From Cardinalis cardinalis (lineage: Eukaryota > Chordata > Aves > Passeriformes > Cardinalidae): 64,000 nucleotides of DNA. Below the pieces are notes generated by a model. That model was not told the DNA's origin, did no database searches, and saw only the letters and a program-made list of their open reading frames with translations. Positions 25,114 through 36,884 of the stretch are shown piece by piece. Location: positions 2,963,310 through 3,027,309 of the forward strand of contig JACDOX010000009.1 in assembly GCA_014549065.1 (NCBI GenBank), written 5' to 3'. The position numbers were made by a program, and so were the translations under genes. Every line of letters starts with the position of its first letter. Within the stretch, counting starts at the first letter, position 1.

Positions 25114-27156
25114 TTTCCCAACTTTGCTTCCTTCCCTAAATGTCCCATAGGACATTTCACACTAAATCCGTTTAAAATGTCCTGTCAGTTTTGCACAGTT
25201 CTTCCCCTGTACAGTCCAAAATAAGTCCCACACCCTGGGCNCGCTGCCAGCCCACGGTTTGCTGGAGCTGGCTGGGGAGGGAAGGATCTCTCCTTGACCC
25301 ACCTCAGTGGGTTTCATCCCCGGGACAGTGGTCTGCTCGGCCTCCTTGGATGGCTTTGGAGTTACTGATTTGGCCACTTTGGTTTTGTTCTCTTCACTGT
25401 GACCTGGTGTGGCATTTGCTGAGTCTTTGGTCAGGAAACCTGATCAAAAGGTTTGGGCATCCTCTGCTTTTTTCCTCTGGCATTGTACAGAGAGGGGAAC
25501 CCTGCCTCAGTGGGGCAAGTGGTAAATCCAGCCAGTGGTGCCAGTTTGTGAGTGGAGAGGGGAAAGCCCTCGATATGAAAGGCGAGTGCCTCAAGCCAAT
25601 GCTAGGCTGACACTTGCACACTAATCAGATACTCTTCCATCTCCCTGGAGCTCTCCAGAGACTGATTAAATAGAGGGATCAATGGATGGCTTCACAGTAA
25701 TTTCACACTCAGAGAAGATTCCCTTCACCTCCCGTTATAATTAAAATAACTGACATTTTTCTGTGTTAATAAGCTGCTTTATTTCTTGGTGGGTTTGTTG
25801 GGGCATAACTCCATCATGGACTGGTTTGCCAGTGTACATTGTCCTTTTCAGCTCTAAGGACACAGATGGTCTCACAATGCCACGTGAAAGACCAATTTGA
25901 CTAAGANATGGTATTTAGTAGTAGAATTTCTTATGCACATATTAAATAGCATATTTAAAGGCCATAGCAATTTAAATTGTGATCTGATGAACCTTGTGGT
26001 TTAGTGCATAATGCATTAGATATAAGTATTTTCAGATTTTAAAATCAAAGACATAAATAACATTATTTTGTCATTTTATTCTGAAATTGTTGTTTTCTCT
26101 GCTAGTAACCTTTAGTGTTTTTACCTTGGGCAGAAGCCATAGGAATTACTTAACACTAGCTCCTAAAATCCTCTTAGCAGGGGGTAATGCNCAGCACAGA
26201 AAAGAACAAGATCACAAAAAATATTTGTAAAATAATCCAGACTTGAAAATATGCTACACCAGTCTTGTTTCAGCAACACAGAAGTAAAGTATCTTGTTTT
26301 CAGAAAAATCAGATCAACTTCCTGAGGGTCTGGTTAAACTGCTGGGTGTAAATTGCTATTGGAATTGACTGTTAAAGATCTTGGTTTAGCAGGTTAAACA
26401 TCTGNTGGATTTATTACAGTTTTATTTGTACTACATCTGTATCTGGTACAATTAAGCCAATCAAAGTAAGTGAATCAAATCTAATTTACTCTCTAATGGA
26501 CCAAAAAGAAACGAATAAACACAGTGCTATTAGAGCCAAATGATTAAACATGTCTCTGAGGTATTTTTTTTTCTATTTCAGCATAGAAGAATCATGGTGT
26601 TTATGCTGTAATTAATCACTAAGGAGTGATGTAAACTAGTTTGAGCATTCATTCATTTTTCATATGGTTTCATAAAAATGCTAAACAAAACATGTGAATG
26701 TAATCAAACAAATTCCATTGGAATCTGGTACATTTATTCATATAACCATTTATGTTCTATCTAAAATCATTATAGGATTGACACAGAGAGGCATATTTAG
26801 TAAATTGGATGAAAATTTGTTGTACCAACCTTTTTCACATGACTAGGTATTTTAAAGACAAAATTCAGCCCAAGTGTAAATAGCTAAGGTGCATGTATCA
26901 TGTTCAGGTTCATTAGGTAAGCATAAAAGTTGAAGTTACATAATCAGGATTAATTTGATATTTTAAAATTATGCAAAATGGAGCTGCATCTACTCTGCAT
27001 TAGCTAGAAGCTGCACACTGTAAGTCTGGAGTCCTTCCTACATCCCACCACCAGGAAATAAACCTCAGCTTGCAGCTGTTTATTTACAGTGCCAACTGGA
27101 AGCAGGATTTAATCTGAAACAAGTAACCTGANTAAGAAAACAATTTAGAGCATTAA
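25114..27156. other. Intergenic; enhancer-like AT-rich block inside
   Basis: 25200-25600 is GC-richer with a 139-codon chance frame of no recognisable family. 25900-27130 is AT-rich. Within it, 26430-26830 is dense in TAAT/ATTA cores and octamer-like motifs and looks like a conserved non-coding block. Confidence 0.5.
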
Positions 27157-27170
27157 CAAACAGAGGGCGC
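27157..27170 (+). promoter_or_regulatory. Candidate CTCF-binding motif
   Basis: CAAACAGAGGGCGC agrees with the vertebrate CTCF core CCASYAGRKGGCRS at 12 of 14 positions, including the whole AGRGGGCGC half. It stands out because CpG-containing GGGCGC is rare in the surrounding AT-rich DNA. A motif match alone does not show binding. Confidence 0.35.
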
Positions 27171-30100
27171 CTCATGAGTTAACCATATCACANGAAAACC
27201 ACCCTTTCCTTTAGAATNACTTGCTTTTTTGTGCCAATGTGATGCTTTTAGATTTTGATGCTCCAGGGGGGCCATTTATGGAATAGTTTCCTTTGGTGTC
27301 CCTGGAGACATTTTGTCACNGCAGGAGGCAGCTGCAGCCCCCATGGGGCTCCTTTGCCCCCCTCTTGTTTCTCATTGCACTTTTTCTGTCATCCTTAGCC
27401 TACATGATCTCATGTGAAGTTATGTTTTGGCTCTTCCACTGTAAGAGAGAAAGCGCAGTGTAATGTATGAATAGGCTGGAAATAACAACCATTTTGTAAA
27501 TGTGAATGTGTTTCATTCCATGTGAAACATCTTTGCAAATATCAATATTCGGCAATGATTAAGAGTTTCTACAACATCATGAAGTTCTTTTTTGTCAGGA
27601 CTTTGTTAGGGTACCCCTAGGGCAGAGTTAAAAGGAAAGTCAGAAATTACTCAAAATATTTTGTAGGAAAGCATGTTGCTCTGAAACTTGAAAGTTGATT
27701 TGGATGTTTAGCAAACAACAGAAGATAAAAATAGCAGGATTTGTACTCTGAAACCAGTACTTTTGACAACTGAGGCTATCATCATTCATCAAATCACTTG
27801 CTTTAAAAAGCAAATTCACAGTGACAGTTTTCAGTCTGGGCTTGTACAGTATCTAGTGTGAAGGAGTCCTGGCCCACAGCTGAGGCTTCAGACTAACATA
27901 CCCATCAGACATACTATGTTGCTATAGCAAACTTACCACTGCCTTGGCAAAGACTATAGTGCATATTTTTATCAGTCAGTACCAGTCCCAAAAATATTTT
28001 TGCAAGTGGGGCCACCAAGCTGAGGGAATAATTTCCACAACCCGTGTCAACGTGTGACTCCTGACACTACTGGGATGTGAGCTGCATTGGTGGCTCCAGG
28101 GGCTCCTGGCTACCTTGGGAGGCTCCTGGGGCNTGGTGCAGCCCCACAGAGTCATTGCGCTTGGACTGGGGGGGGCAGGCTGTGGTGAAAATACACCAGC
28201 ACTAAACCTCAGCACTTACCCTGGCCTTTGGAATGCTAGGAGAGACAACAGGCCAGGTGTTGCAGCTGTGAAGCAATTTCAGCAGACCCTCTGTGCTGCA
28301 TCCAAAGAGCCNGACAGACAACCACATCACCCGCGTGGCTCCAGACCCTCCCCAGCCAAGCAACAGGGCTCCAGCACCCACAGCCAGTGAGCCCCGCTCG
28401 GCTCTGCAGAGAGGACAGGTTCTAAAGTCATCTTGTGGCTGCCCCTAACTGTAGGAGTTTTCTTTCCAAAGCACAATCAGCTTTAAATCATGACTGGCCT
28501 CTGTAATTTTGCCCTGAAATGGCTTGGGAGAGCCTGGATAGTCAATGAGAACTGAGATGGCTGGAAAAACAAAATCAGTGTAAATCTACAGAAAGATTAA
28601 GCCTGTACTAAATGTCAAATACAGATGAAAGGTTTGATTTTTAACAGGCATGAAGTGAATGAACTCAGCACTTGTGGTCAGTCACCTATCTGGGTAAACA
28701 TGCCATTCCCACACATGCTTCCTTTGCTTGGCTTGCTGTGCTGATGTGACACAACCCTNATGACAAGCAGCAGACTCCCAGGGCGTTTGTACCATGCATA
28801 TTTTATATCAGGAGAGAGGTGCACACCACAAGCCTGCTGAATAATCTGCAGGTCTTTTGTGATAGTCTTTTCTTCATAATGTTTTATTTAAGGAATTGAA
28901 TCAATAAACTGTTCCTGTAGTACTGTTGAAGCACCTGTTGCCTTCAGCAGNGCCTGTTGGGATCAATGATCCATGGAGTCAGTTCAAAGGATGCAGGGAC
29001 TCTGCCTTGCTGCCCTGATGAGATTGCTGATGCCAAGGCAATGCTTAGGAACTGGATCACCTCGAGGAAAGTGAAATCTGCACAGAAGATTTTCTCACAC
29101 TCTGAGCTGAGTGTGAGAATGGATGTTGAAGTGCAACATCTGCCTACAGATTTCTGTTTCTGTGATTTCTACTCAGGCTTACAGCTGGGTGTTAAGTAAT
29201 GCAGTTCTAAAACATATGTAATAGCAAAACAAACTGTTTATTTTCAAAGTGACAGACAAATTCAAAATGACAATGAATAATTTAACTAGCATGATTAATA
29301 ATTACTTCCTCTTAAAAATATGAAGAGAATTACTTTGATAGGAGAATTTAATGCACTGTACCTAGCAAACATAATTTTTGAAAGACACTTAAAAATACCC
29401 AAACTAATTACCTGGAAAATAACTGTGTGCCAAATGAAAGGGCCAGGAATCTCCTGGGACTATGGATCAGAACTTTCAGCAAGCTAGCTTTAATTAGCAG
29501 CAAGAAAGTGAGACAACATCTTTCCAGGGTGATGATGCCAAAGCTAAAATTCAAAGTAAGTATCGCTGAGAACAAGGTGTGGATATGGAAAGGAGCTTAA
29601 TCACCCACAAATGAACAAAAGGTAAGGTTGAAAGACAGGGATGAAAGCCTAGAGCTCTGCCTGGAGAGGGGCTAGAAATGGGCTGCAAAGGTAAAACTGC
29701 AAAGATGGCTTTGATGTGAGGCATGATCAGAGGTAAGAGAGGGAGTTGCAACAAAAAGAAAAGAAGTTTCAGTGAGAGGTCAGCTCAGAAACAGGGATGT
29801 AGAGGTACTAGATGTTTACGGCATTTCCTTTTCATGAAGAGAGCTGGGGTTTAGTTCTTGATCACTGTATAATTTCTTTTATGCTGTATGATTGTATGGC
29901 AACTGTTTAATACTATTTAATGCATGTTTTACTCATGTGTTTGGGCAAGGCTGGAAGTAAGGCTCTCTGTCTTAGCTGAATACTGTCTTTTCAGATTTAC
30001 AACATCATGTTTTCTCCTACTGTCACTCTGACCCTAAAATTGTTCCCACTGTTTTTGCACAGCAGGGAATGTGTACCAGGCAGGAGGCTCATCCCAGTGT

Positions 30101-32639
30101 GCCACTCAGATCTGTCTGCTGGGAAATGAGCTTGATCCAGCCTCATGCTGGAAAAGACTCTGAACACCAGACTAGCTGATAAAATTATGTTGCCACTGAC
30201 TATGTTTTTTAAAGAAACAAAGGGAGCTGGTTGTCTTTGCCCAAAGGAATGATTTAAGTGACAGAGTGTTGGTCTGTGAATCTCACATATGTTTTTCGAG
30301 TCTGGGGCCAGAGAAGGAACAGATGTCTAAGTTTGGAAGAAAAACTTTTCCCTTTTTAGCACTTCCTATTGACTATTATAAGGTGTCCCCTCATTCAGTA
30401 GCGATTTCCATTCCCCCATCTCTAGTTTTCCCTGTGACTAATGTAGAGACCTAACCTGGCACTGGGTTTAATGGAGGCGTGGTGCTCCCGTTGTAGCNAT
30501 GCTCTCTGGTGAGCACCTCCACGAGGCTGCAAACCTACAAACACAGTGAGCACAGGCTGCAGCAGCTGTCAGGTTCAACTCCAGTCTTTTCATCTCAGCT
30601 CTTTATAAGTGTGCTTAAGAGAGCAAGGTTGGTATGGAAACTGCCATTCACAGAGGAAAAGCACTTTGTACCACAAGATCCTNCAGGAAGGAGATGTGTC
30701 AGGAAGTGAATGATTTTTTGTTTGTGGTTATGGCATCTCCAGAGTTGGTCTTACTCTGCCAGTAGATGTTGCTATACAAATTAGCCTTTGTATAAAATAA
30801 AGAGCTGTTGGAACCACTCAACTAAGTCAAGAGTGGACAGATATTGAACTGCTAACTTAGTACATGTGTTTCACCTTCATGAAAGCTTTGNATTTTTTTA
30901 ATCTGTTCTTCTTTACAAGCAGCTGTACATATTGCAGAATGTACTGTTGTTTCTCCTTTGGCAGAAACAGTGCANTCAGGAGGACATGATGGCCAAATTG
31001 GCAACATTGGCTCACTCTCTTGGTGAGGCATCACAGTATCTACTACGACTGAAGGAGACTTTCAAAACTGGNAAGGGCATATTTTCTTTCTGCTACATTG
31101 GATTTACTGTCATTTTGGAGTTACTTTGGGTTCTGTTTTGATCTTATCTTAAACCAGGAAATACTAGTCATCCATTCTCATCCTATAGAACCTAAAATGC
31201 TCATCAAAATCTACTTCAGGTTTAAGTGCATGGCACTGTCTTTGCCATGCACCCTGTGGGCTGGTTTCCCGGCTGGCTGCAGAGAGCTGCTCACANGATT
31301 TTGGTTCCTCAGCAGAACCAAAGTGTGAAGTTGGGATTGTGCTCTTCATCCCAACTCCACCTTGGAAACCTGCACAGAGAGTTGAGGAGGTCACACACAG
31401 AGCATGAATCCAGATGGTCACTTGAACACCGTAGGAAGCCCCTTTTCCCCAGAGGTGNCACTGCCAGCACCTGTTGGCACCCCCTGAACTGCAGGCTGTG
31501 CCAGCCCACTCACCCATCCCCCAGACCCCCAGCACCCTTTGACTGTCCCGGCTAACCCAGGGCTCACAGGCACACCATTCCTTCCCCAGCCCACACAGCT
31601 GGCAGCTGGAATATCTGCTCCCAGAGCAGACCCCACTGTGGGACCCTCTCCTCCGACACAATTCCTGCTGCCAGCCACTCTCCCTCATCTCATCCTTCAG
31701 GTCTCTATCCTGCACACTGACACTGCAAAGATGGGCTTTCATAACTAGTTTCTGTTTTTAATAAGATCCATTCTGTGACATGGTTTGTCACTTTATTGTA
31801 GGAACACGAAATTNTATTTTAAACAGAGGTAATTTTATGATTAAGTGCAGAGTGGTGCCAGTTTTTTCTTCTCTGTGGCTCATCTACAAAAGTATTTGGG
31901 TAGATATAAGAGAAGGTAGATCAGAAACTTCTTCACAATGTGCCAGAGAATATAAAACTGGGAGGCAACTGACAAAAGGTGGCAATGAGACAGTACNAGA
32001 ACCATGTTGTTGCAGAGGTATAAAAACTTAATGTTATAAAGAGAACATTGCTGAAAAATAAATTTAAGTTATGAGCACATATTCAAAGAGTGCTTGAGGA
32101 AGGCAGAAAAATTATATTCATGTAGAAGAGGTAAATCCTGTGGTTGCAGAGTTTTGAGAAGCTTGCAGACAACAGGACCATTCATTGGCCTCAGCATGTG
32201 ATCAGGCTGGCTTGGCACATCACCTATCACAGCCAGGCTAGCCCATCACTTATCATACAAACTCCTAGCTGCCATTCCATCATATTTTTTCTATACCTCT
32301 AAGAGTCAAGCTGCCCCTTAGAGCAATGTCTGAAAGTACTGATTGCACATACCTCAGTGAGTAATTGCAGTCTGAATATTAGTGTTATAGACTGCATGAT
32401 TTAAAATACCCTTTTTGATGGTATGGTGGGGATAAATTTGGATTACATATGTCTCCTTATGTAAAAGAGATTTTCTTCTTTTGGTAACACATTGTCTGCT
32501 GCATTTGCCTAGCACCCCCTACCATATGCTCTTTAAAACAAGCTGTTGCATTTCAAGAATTGTCCCTAGTAATTAACAGGAAAAATATTGTAATTTTGGG
32601 TTTTTTTCTGAATAAACTAGAAGACCTTGCATCAATTGA
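27171..32639. other. Intergenic, no gene recognised
   Basis: Mixed unique sequence. GC-rich patches at 28060-28440 and 31230-31740 contain long chance frames (up to 192 codons on the minus strand in the second) but few CpGs and no recognised domain. The remainder is AT-rich without recognised repeats. Confidence 0.5.
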
Positions 32640-33560
32640 GACTTATTTTTCCCTCTGGCTACTTGCTTCTGTAAGCCATAAAATCATTTCCTTCTGTTCA
32701 GATCCTCACCTCCTGCCTGTCAGTTCAGCTTTTGGCACCACTGTTCCAAGTAAATACAAAGCAAGCTTTTTCCAATCATCATTTCATATCCCCTTTCCAT
32801 TTTGTCTCTGAGCTTCTTGAAATCCTTAAAATTAATTTGCTCTGAGATCTTCTTTTCATCTCTGTTTTGCTCTCTTCATTCTCATGCGTAGGTTTTTCNT
32901 CTCTTGCTTCCAGAAACCTATGTTTGAACCAGTCTCAGAGCTGCTATTTGCATCCCCTTGAACCTCTTTCTTTTTTCTGGACCAAAAATTAGCTTTCTTT
33001 AATTCCAGAAAGATTTTGCCTCTGTGGCTTTCTGTTCTTCCAATTAATCTCCCTAACACTTGATCAATCAATAGCCTGGGCTGTATGGGCTCCCAGTTCC
33101 CTGTTTCCCTCTCAGTCACTGTAAGACAAAACCTCAAATCCTTTTCCTTTCCTTCCAGTGCATCAATTCTGGCCCATGAAATTTGCTTTTGATACCTACA
33201 GGTATATTATATAATATATATTTTTGTCTATTACAGTAAATCTCAAAACCCTGATTTGCCTTCTTCTTCCAGTTTCTCTCCTTTATGGCCCGCCTAACAC
33301 CCCCTAGATTCTCTAAAGCTTTCTTAAATCCGGAATGGTGGCAGCTGAGAGAGTTGTTCATCACCATCTAGTTCTCTCCTTCCTGTGACAGTTGCAGGCT
33401 TGCTTGGCATTTAGACATCCAAAACTGAGAAAACAAGAGAATTGTCCTAAGAGGAGAATATCTTTCACCTCTTGATGCATAGAGTCCCCTTTTTTAAAGC
33501 TACCCACTGATGTTGTTTTCTGTTGGTTTTCAATTATTTTCAATCACTATCATAGAAACA
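32640..33560. other. Pyrimidine-rich (plus-strand) tract with strand asymmetry
   Basis: The plus strand is clearly enriched in C and T (many CTTTC, TTCTTCC and CCTTCC clusters), so minus-strand frames at 32856-33137, 33134-33367 and 33361-33543 read as lysine- and glutamate-rich peptides and partly overlap. No family is recognisable in them. The asymmetry may reflect an old degenerate insertion, transcription-associated bias or chance. Confidence 0.5.
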
Positions 33561-36010
33561 GATTTCATATAAATATATAGCAAAGTTCCCAATAAAATGA
33601 GGATCATCTTCAACCAGAATTTTGCCTAGGTTTTGTTAATTTGTGGGTTGTTTTNTCTTTTTTTGAAATGGGGCCTGGAAGGGAAAAGGCCAGTTGAATG
33701 GAAATCTTTGGCAAAGAAGACTTCAGGAATATTAAAGAATCCAGAGCTCCAAAATTAGGTCCTCTTGACTGAATGTGCAAAAGAAATCTTGAGTTAATTG
33801 CTGTCTTAAGCAATAAAGCTGTTGAGATGTATTACAAGCTGCTCTTAATTCCAGCTTTAGGTATTTTAATTTCTTATGGAGGCGTATTGATTGCTTTGGA
33901 CTGGTCTTCAATCAGGAAAATGATCAAGGTTTCCTAGAAAGTGAATGGGGAAAAAGGTGTCCTGAGAACTGGTTCCTTGTGACTNGGTTATCTGGGTTTC
34001 ACAGGGTGTGACCACAGCCTGAAGATGTCCACAGACCGTTGCAGAAGGCTGAATGCTGTAGAAGACAGAAATAGTATATGAGGAATACTTTAAAGAAATT
34101 GCTGAGGTTTTGACCAGCATGTGTCTTGCATACCTTAGGCAAAACTGAGCCAGAGGTAATCTTCTATAGGTATGTTGATATTTTAGAACTAGTAGTGGTT
34201 TTCTCTGTTGATAGTGACAGTTTTTGTAAGCTTTCTTCTAACCTGGACAATNAGTTTGCATGTCCCACATACCCAAAACAATTGCCTTTCAAGATATTTC
34301 AAGTGCATTTCCTCTTGAAAGATTTCTACCTTTCACAAAGCCTCCTTTGAGAGAGTTGGAAAATCCCTGTTTTCTTTAGATCGAATCACCATTTAATTTT
34401 GGCATGCAGGGACTTTGTTCAATTTACAAAGACCATCAAGTATCAGGATCAAATACAGCAGCAGTTAAACTCTGCCTCACAGGGAAAAGTTAATTCAACA
34501 CTTTGATGTATCAAGTGATGATTTAACTCCTCTTGGGAATCCTAGGTGATGGATTTGCTCCTTCTAAAACAGCAGCTGTTTCAGTTATGTGTTACCAATT
34601 AGGAAATAATTTTCCTGTATTTTGAGCCTGTAGAACATATGGTATGTTGAGGTCCCCATAATCACATTCATATGTACCCTCACCACTGATTACTCCCCAG
34701 GGAACCTAAAGCTCTGCTAAATCAGTGTATAGTCCCTGGAATAGACCCATACATGGTCCAGTCATCACTACTACAGGAGTAAATCCCCAGTGGTACAGCC
34801 GCCAGCTACCTCTCCAAAATTGCCTTCCTCTGGTGAGATGGCTACAGACGTACAGAAGTTTAAAAGTTCAATCTTATTTAATTTTATAATGAACATTTGT
34901 TTCACAGCCTGTGCATTTTTTTTTTGTTCTCTGTGTTTTCCTATTCTAAACTCCAAATAAGAGGATTTTTCCTTGAACTTTGTTGCTAGGGAATACCTCT
35001 GCTGTGTATCACATTGAGCATTGAAGGCTGTGGTAAAGGAGGTGTTTGCATTTTCAAGCCAGACCTCTGATCTGAAGTGGAAATGAATTATGGTTGTCTT
35101 GTACAATAGCATCCTGAGCAGCTTAGAGGGCCAGACAAACTGCCAGCCAACAGTGACATTACAGCACAGTGCTGTACAACCAGATCAGAGGGAGGATCTG
35201 AGCCATACTCTGTGGAGAAGCNTGAGACTCTTGGAGACACTTGCTCTCTCTAAGCCAGGAGAAGAAGAGGTTTCTGCTGCTCTGTGCTGAAAAGCAGTAG
35301 ATACACTCTTGTTACTCATTCCCCATAAAACTGAAAGCTGCTGGTTGGAGAGGAGGAGCTTGTCTCCTNCACGGGCTTGGGAGAGCCTTCAGACCAGCTG
35401 GTGGAGAATCTGCAACCTGCCAGCACCTGGGTGAGCTCTGCCCACAGGCGCTCACAGCCCGTCTCGCTCGCAGACAGATATTTTGCCACCTGACTCAAAA
35501 CAAATCTCTGCTCAGAGCACGCTTTTTAACAGCCAGCTTTCATCACTGCTTCCAGATACCTTCTCCCTTCTTTGCAGCCTGGAGAAGGATGGTGGTCTGG
35601 GAGATTTCCAGAGGAGTTAGCAATGCTGGGAGCAGCTTCCCTGCATTCAGATGTGATGGTAATGAAACAAAACCAGTGTTGCCAACTATCACATCTTTTT
35701 CATATCTCCTGTAACACACAGTGCTCTCTAAAGCTTTGGTTCAGAATATCATCACAAGAAAAATCTATCTTAGCTGAAATTCTATTGCGTATAACTGCTT
35801 ACAATTACTGGGGGAATGTAGGTTTCAAACAAAATTTAAAACGCCTAAAAAGCTTGGTGTATGTTGATGTTCATTTGGTTTGTGTACTTTGATATAGTAA
35901 TGAAATTAATGGCATTTATGGGTAATCATATCAATTATCAATGGAGCAAAGTGTACAAGAAACAAGTAAAGATTAATGAAATCTTGTGAGTAATGTAGCT
36001 GCGTATGGCT
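33561..36010. other. Intergenic, no gene recognised
   Basis: AT-rich unique sequence with a somewhat GC-richer part at 35080-35520. Only chance open frames; no repeat family or RNA gene recognised. Confidence 0.5.
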
Positions 36011-36053
36011 CATTTTAACTCTAGGCAAATGGCATGCCATTTTAACTCTAGGC
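36011..36053 (+). repeat. 27-bp-period partial tandem duplication
   Basis: The 16-mer CATTTTAACTCTAGGC occurs at 36011-36026 and again at 36038-36053, giving a two-copy duplication with an 11-bp divergent spacer. Confidence 0.85.
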
Positions 36054-36287
36054 CAATCCAGTTTTAGGCNTTTAAGTTATTTTAAATAATATTATTTAAT
36101 TTAGTTTTAAATAAAGGAAGTTTTCAACATTTTTTAAAGTCATGTTCAAGCCCTGGTACTTTATAAAGNATTGATGCATGCATATACCCTGCAGAGTACT
36201 GGGATGGCAAAGAAGACCAGAGATGAAAACAAGTAACATCACACTCTGAGAGGGGAACTGTAACAAAAAAAAGGTATTATCTATCTC

Positions 36288-36884
36288 ATGTACCATCAGC
36301 ATGGAAGAGAGAAATTATCACTGTTCTCAGCTTGTTACATGGAATTTACTTCTTCCAAATTCAGCCACAAAATACATAATTCTAATTCTGCCTGTGAAAA
36401 TGTGGTTGCAAGAAGAGTATACCTGAAGCAAATGCATCAGTCATTCAACTCAGTAAAGACCAGCAGGAAAGATACATTAAAAATAGCTTCTTACTGTGGA
36501 ATTAACATACAGGACTCTTGTGGAGTCAGTGGTATAATAAATACAGAGGTGAAGCAGGGAAACCTTCCTATTTTTTTTTTTTGGTCACCTTTTTATTCCC
36601 CCACCCCATGCTTGAAAGGAAAAGTTCTAAAAAGGGAACTGTTTGCCAAAAGAAGCCATATGCACTATCAGTNCACTGCAGTGGGAACCACTGGGCTGTA
36701 CCAGATGGAAGCTCCTATCTCTGTGAATCTACTGAAGGATGCCTTAGTGAATTTCTTGCCTGTTCTACATTGTCTAAGCATTTACAAATTACCTTCAAAC
36801 CTGGGATGCAGTAGGAACTTGTGGGAGTTNCTGTCTTTGACAGGAGCGTGTTTAAAAGACTACTGGCCACACTCTGGCATATGA
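36288..36884 (+). other. Unusually long unassigned open frame (198 codons)
   Basis: The frame is open from an ATG at 36288 to a stop at 36884 in AT-rich DNA where stops should be frequent; the two ambiguous bases in it cannot create a stop. The predicted peptide has no signal peptide, membrane segment or domain that I recognise. It includes a short hydrophobic FFFWSPF segment encoded by a T-run at 36571-36582. There is no visible homology, no clear codon bias and no obvious promoter. A chance frame is the default reading, with a lineage-specific transcript ORF as the alternative. Confidence 0.12.

Noticed and set aside
31164..31742. 192-codon minus-strand frame
   Set aside because: It lies in a GC-rich, CpG-poor patch with open frames on both strands. 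It has no domain, no splice logic and cysteine/glycine-rich random composition.
32856..33543. Consecutive Lys-rich minus-strand frames as a decayed retroviral or nucleic-acid-binding gene
   Set aside because: The amino-acid composition follows directly from the purine-rich strand, and no motif (zinc knuckle, YXDD, protease) could be found.
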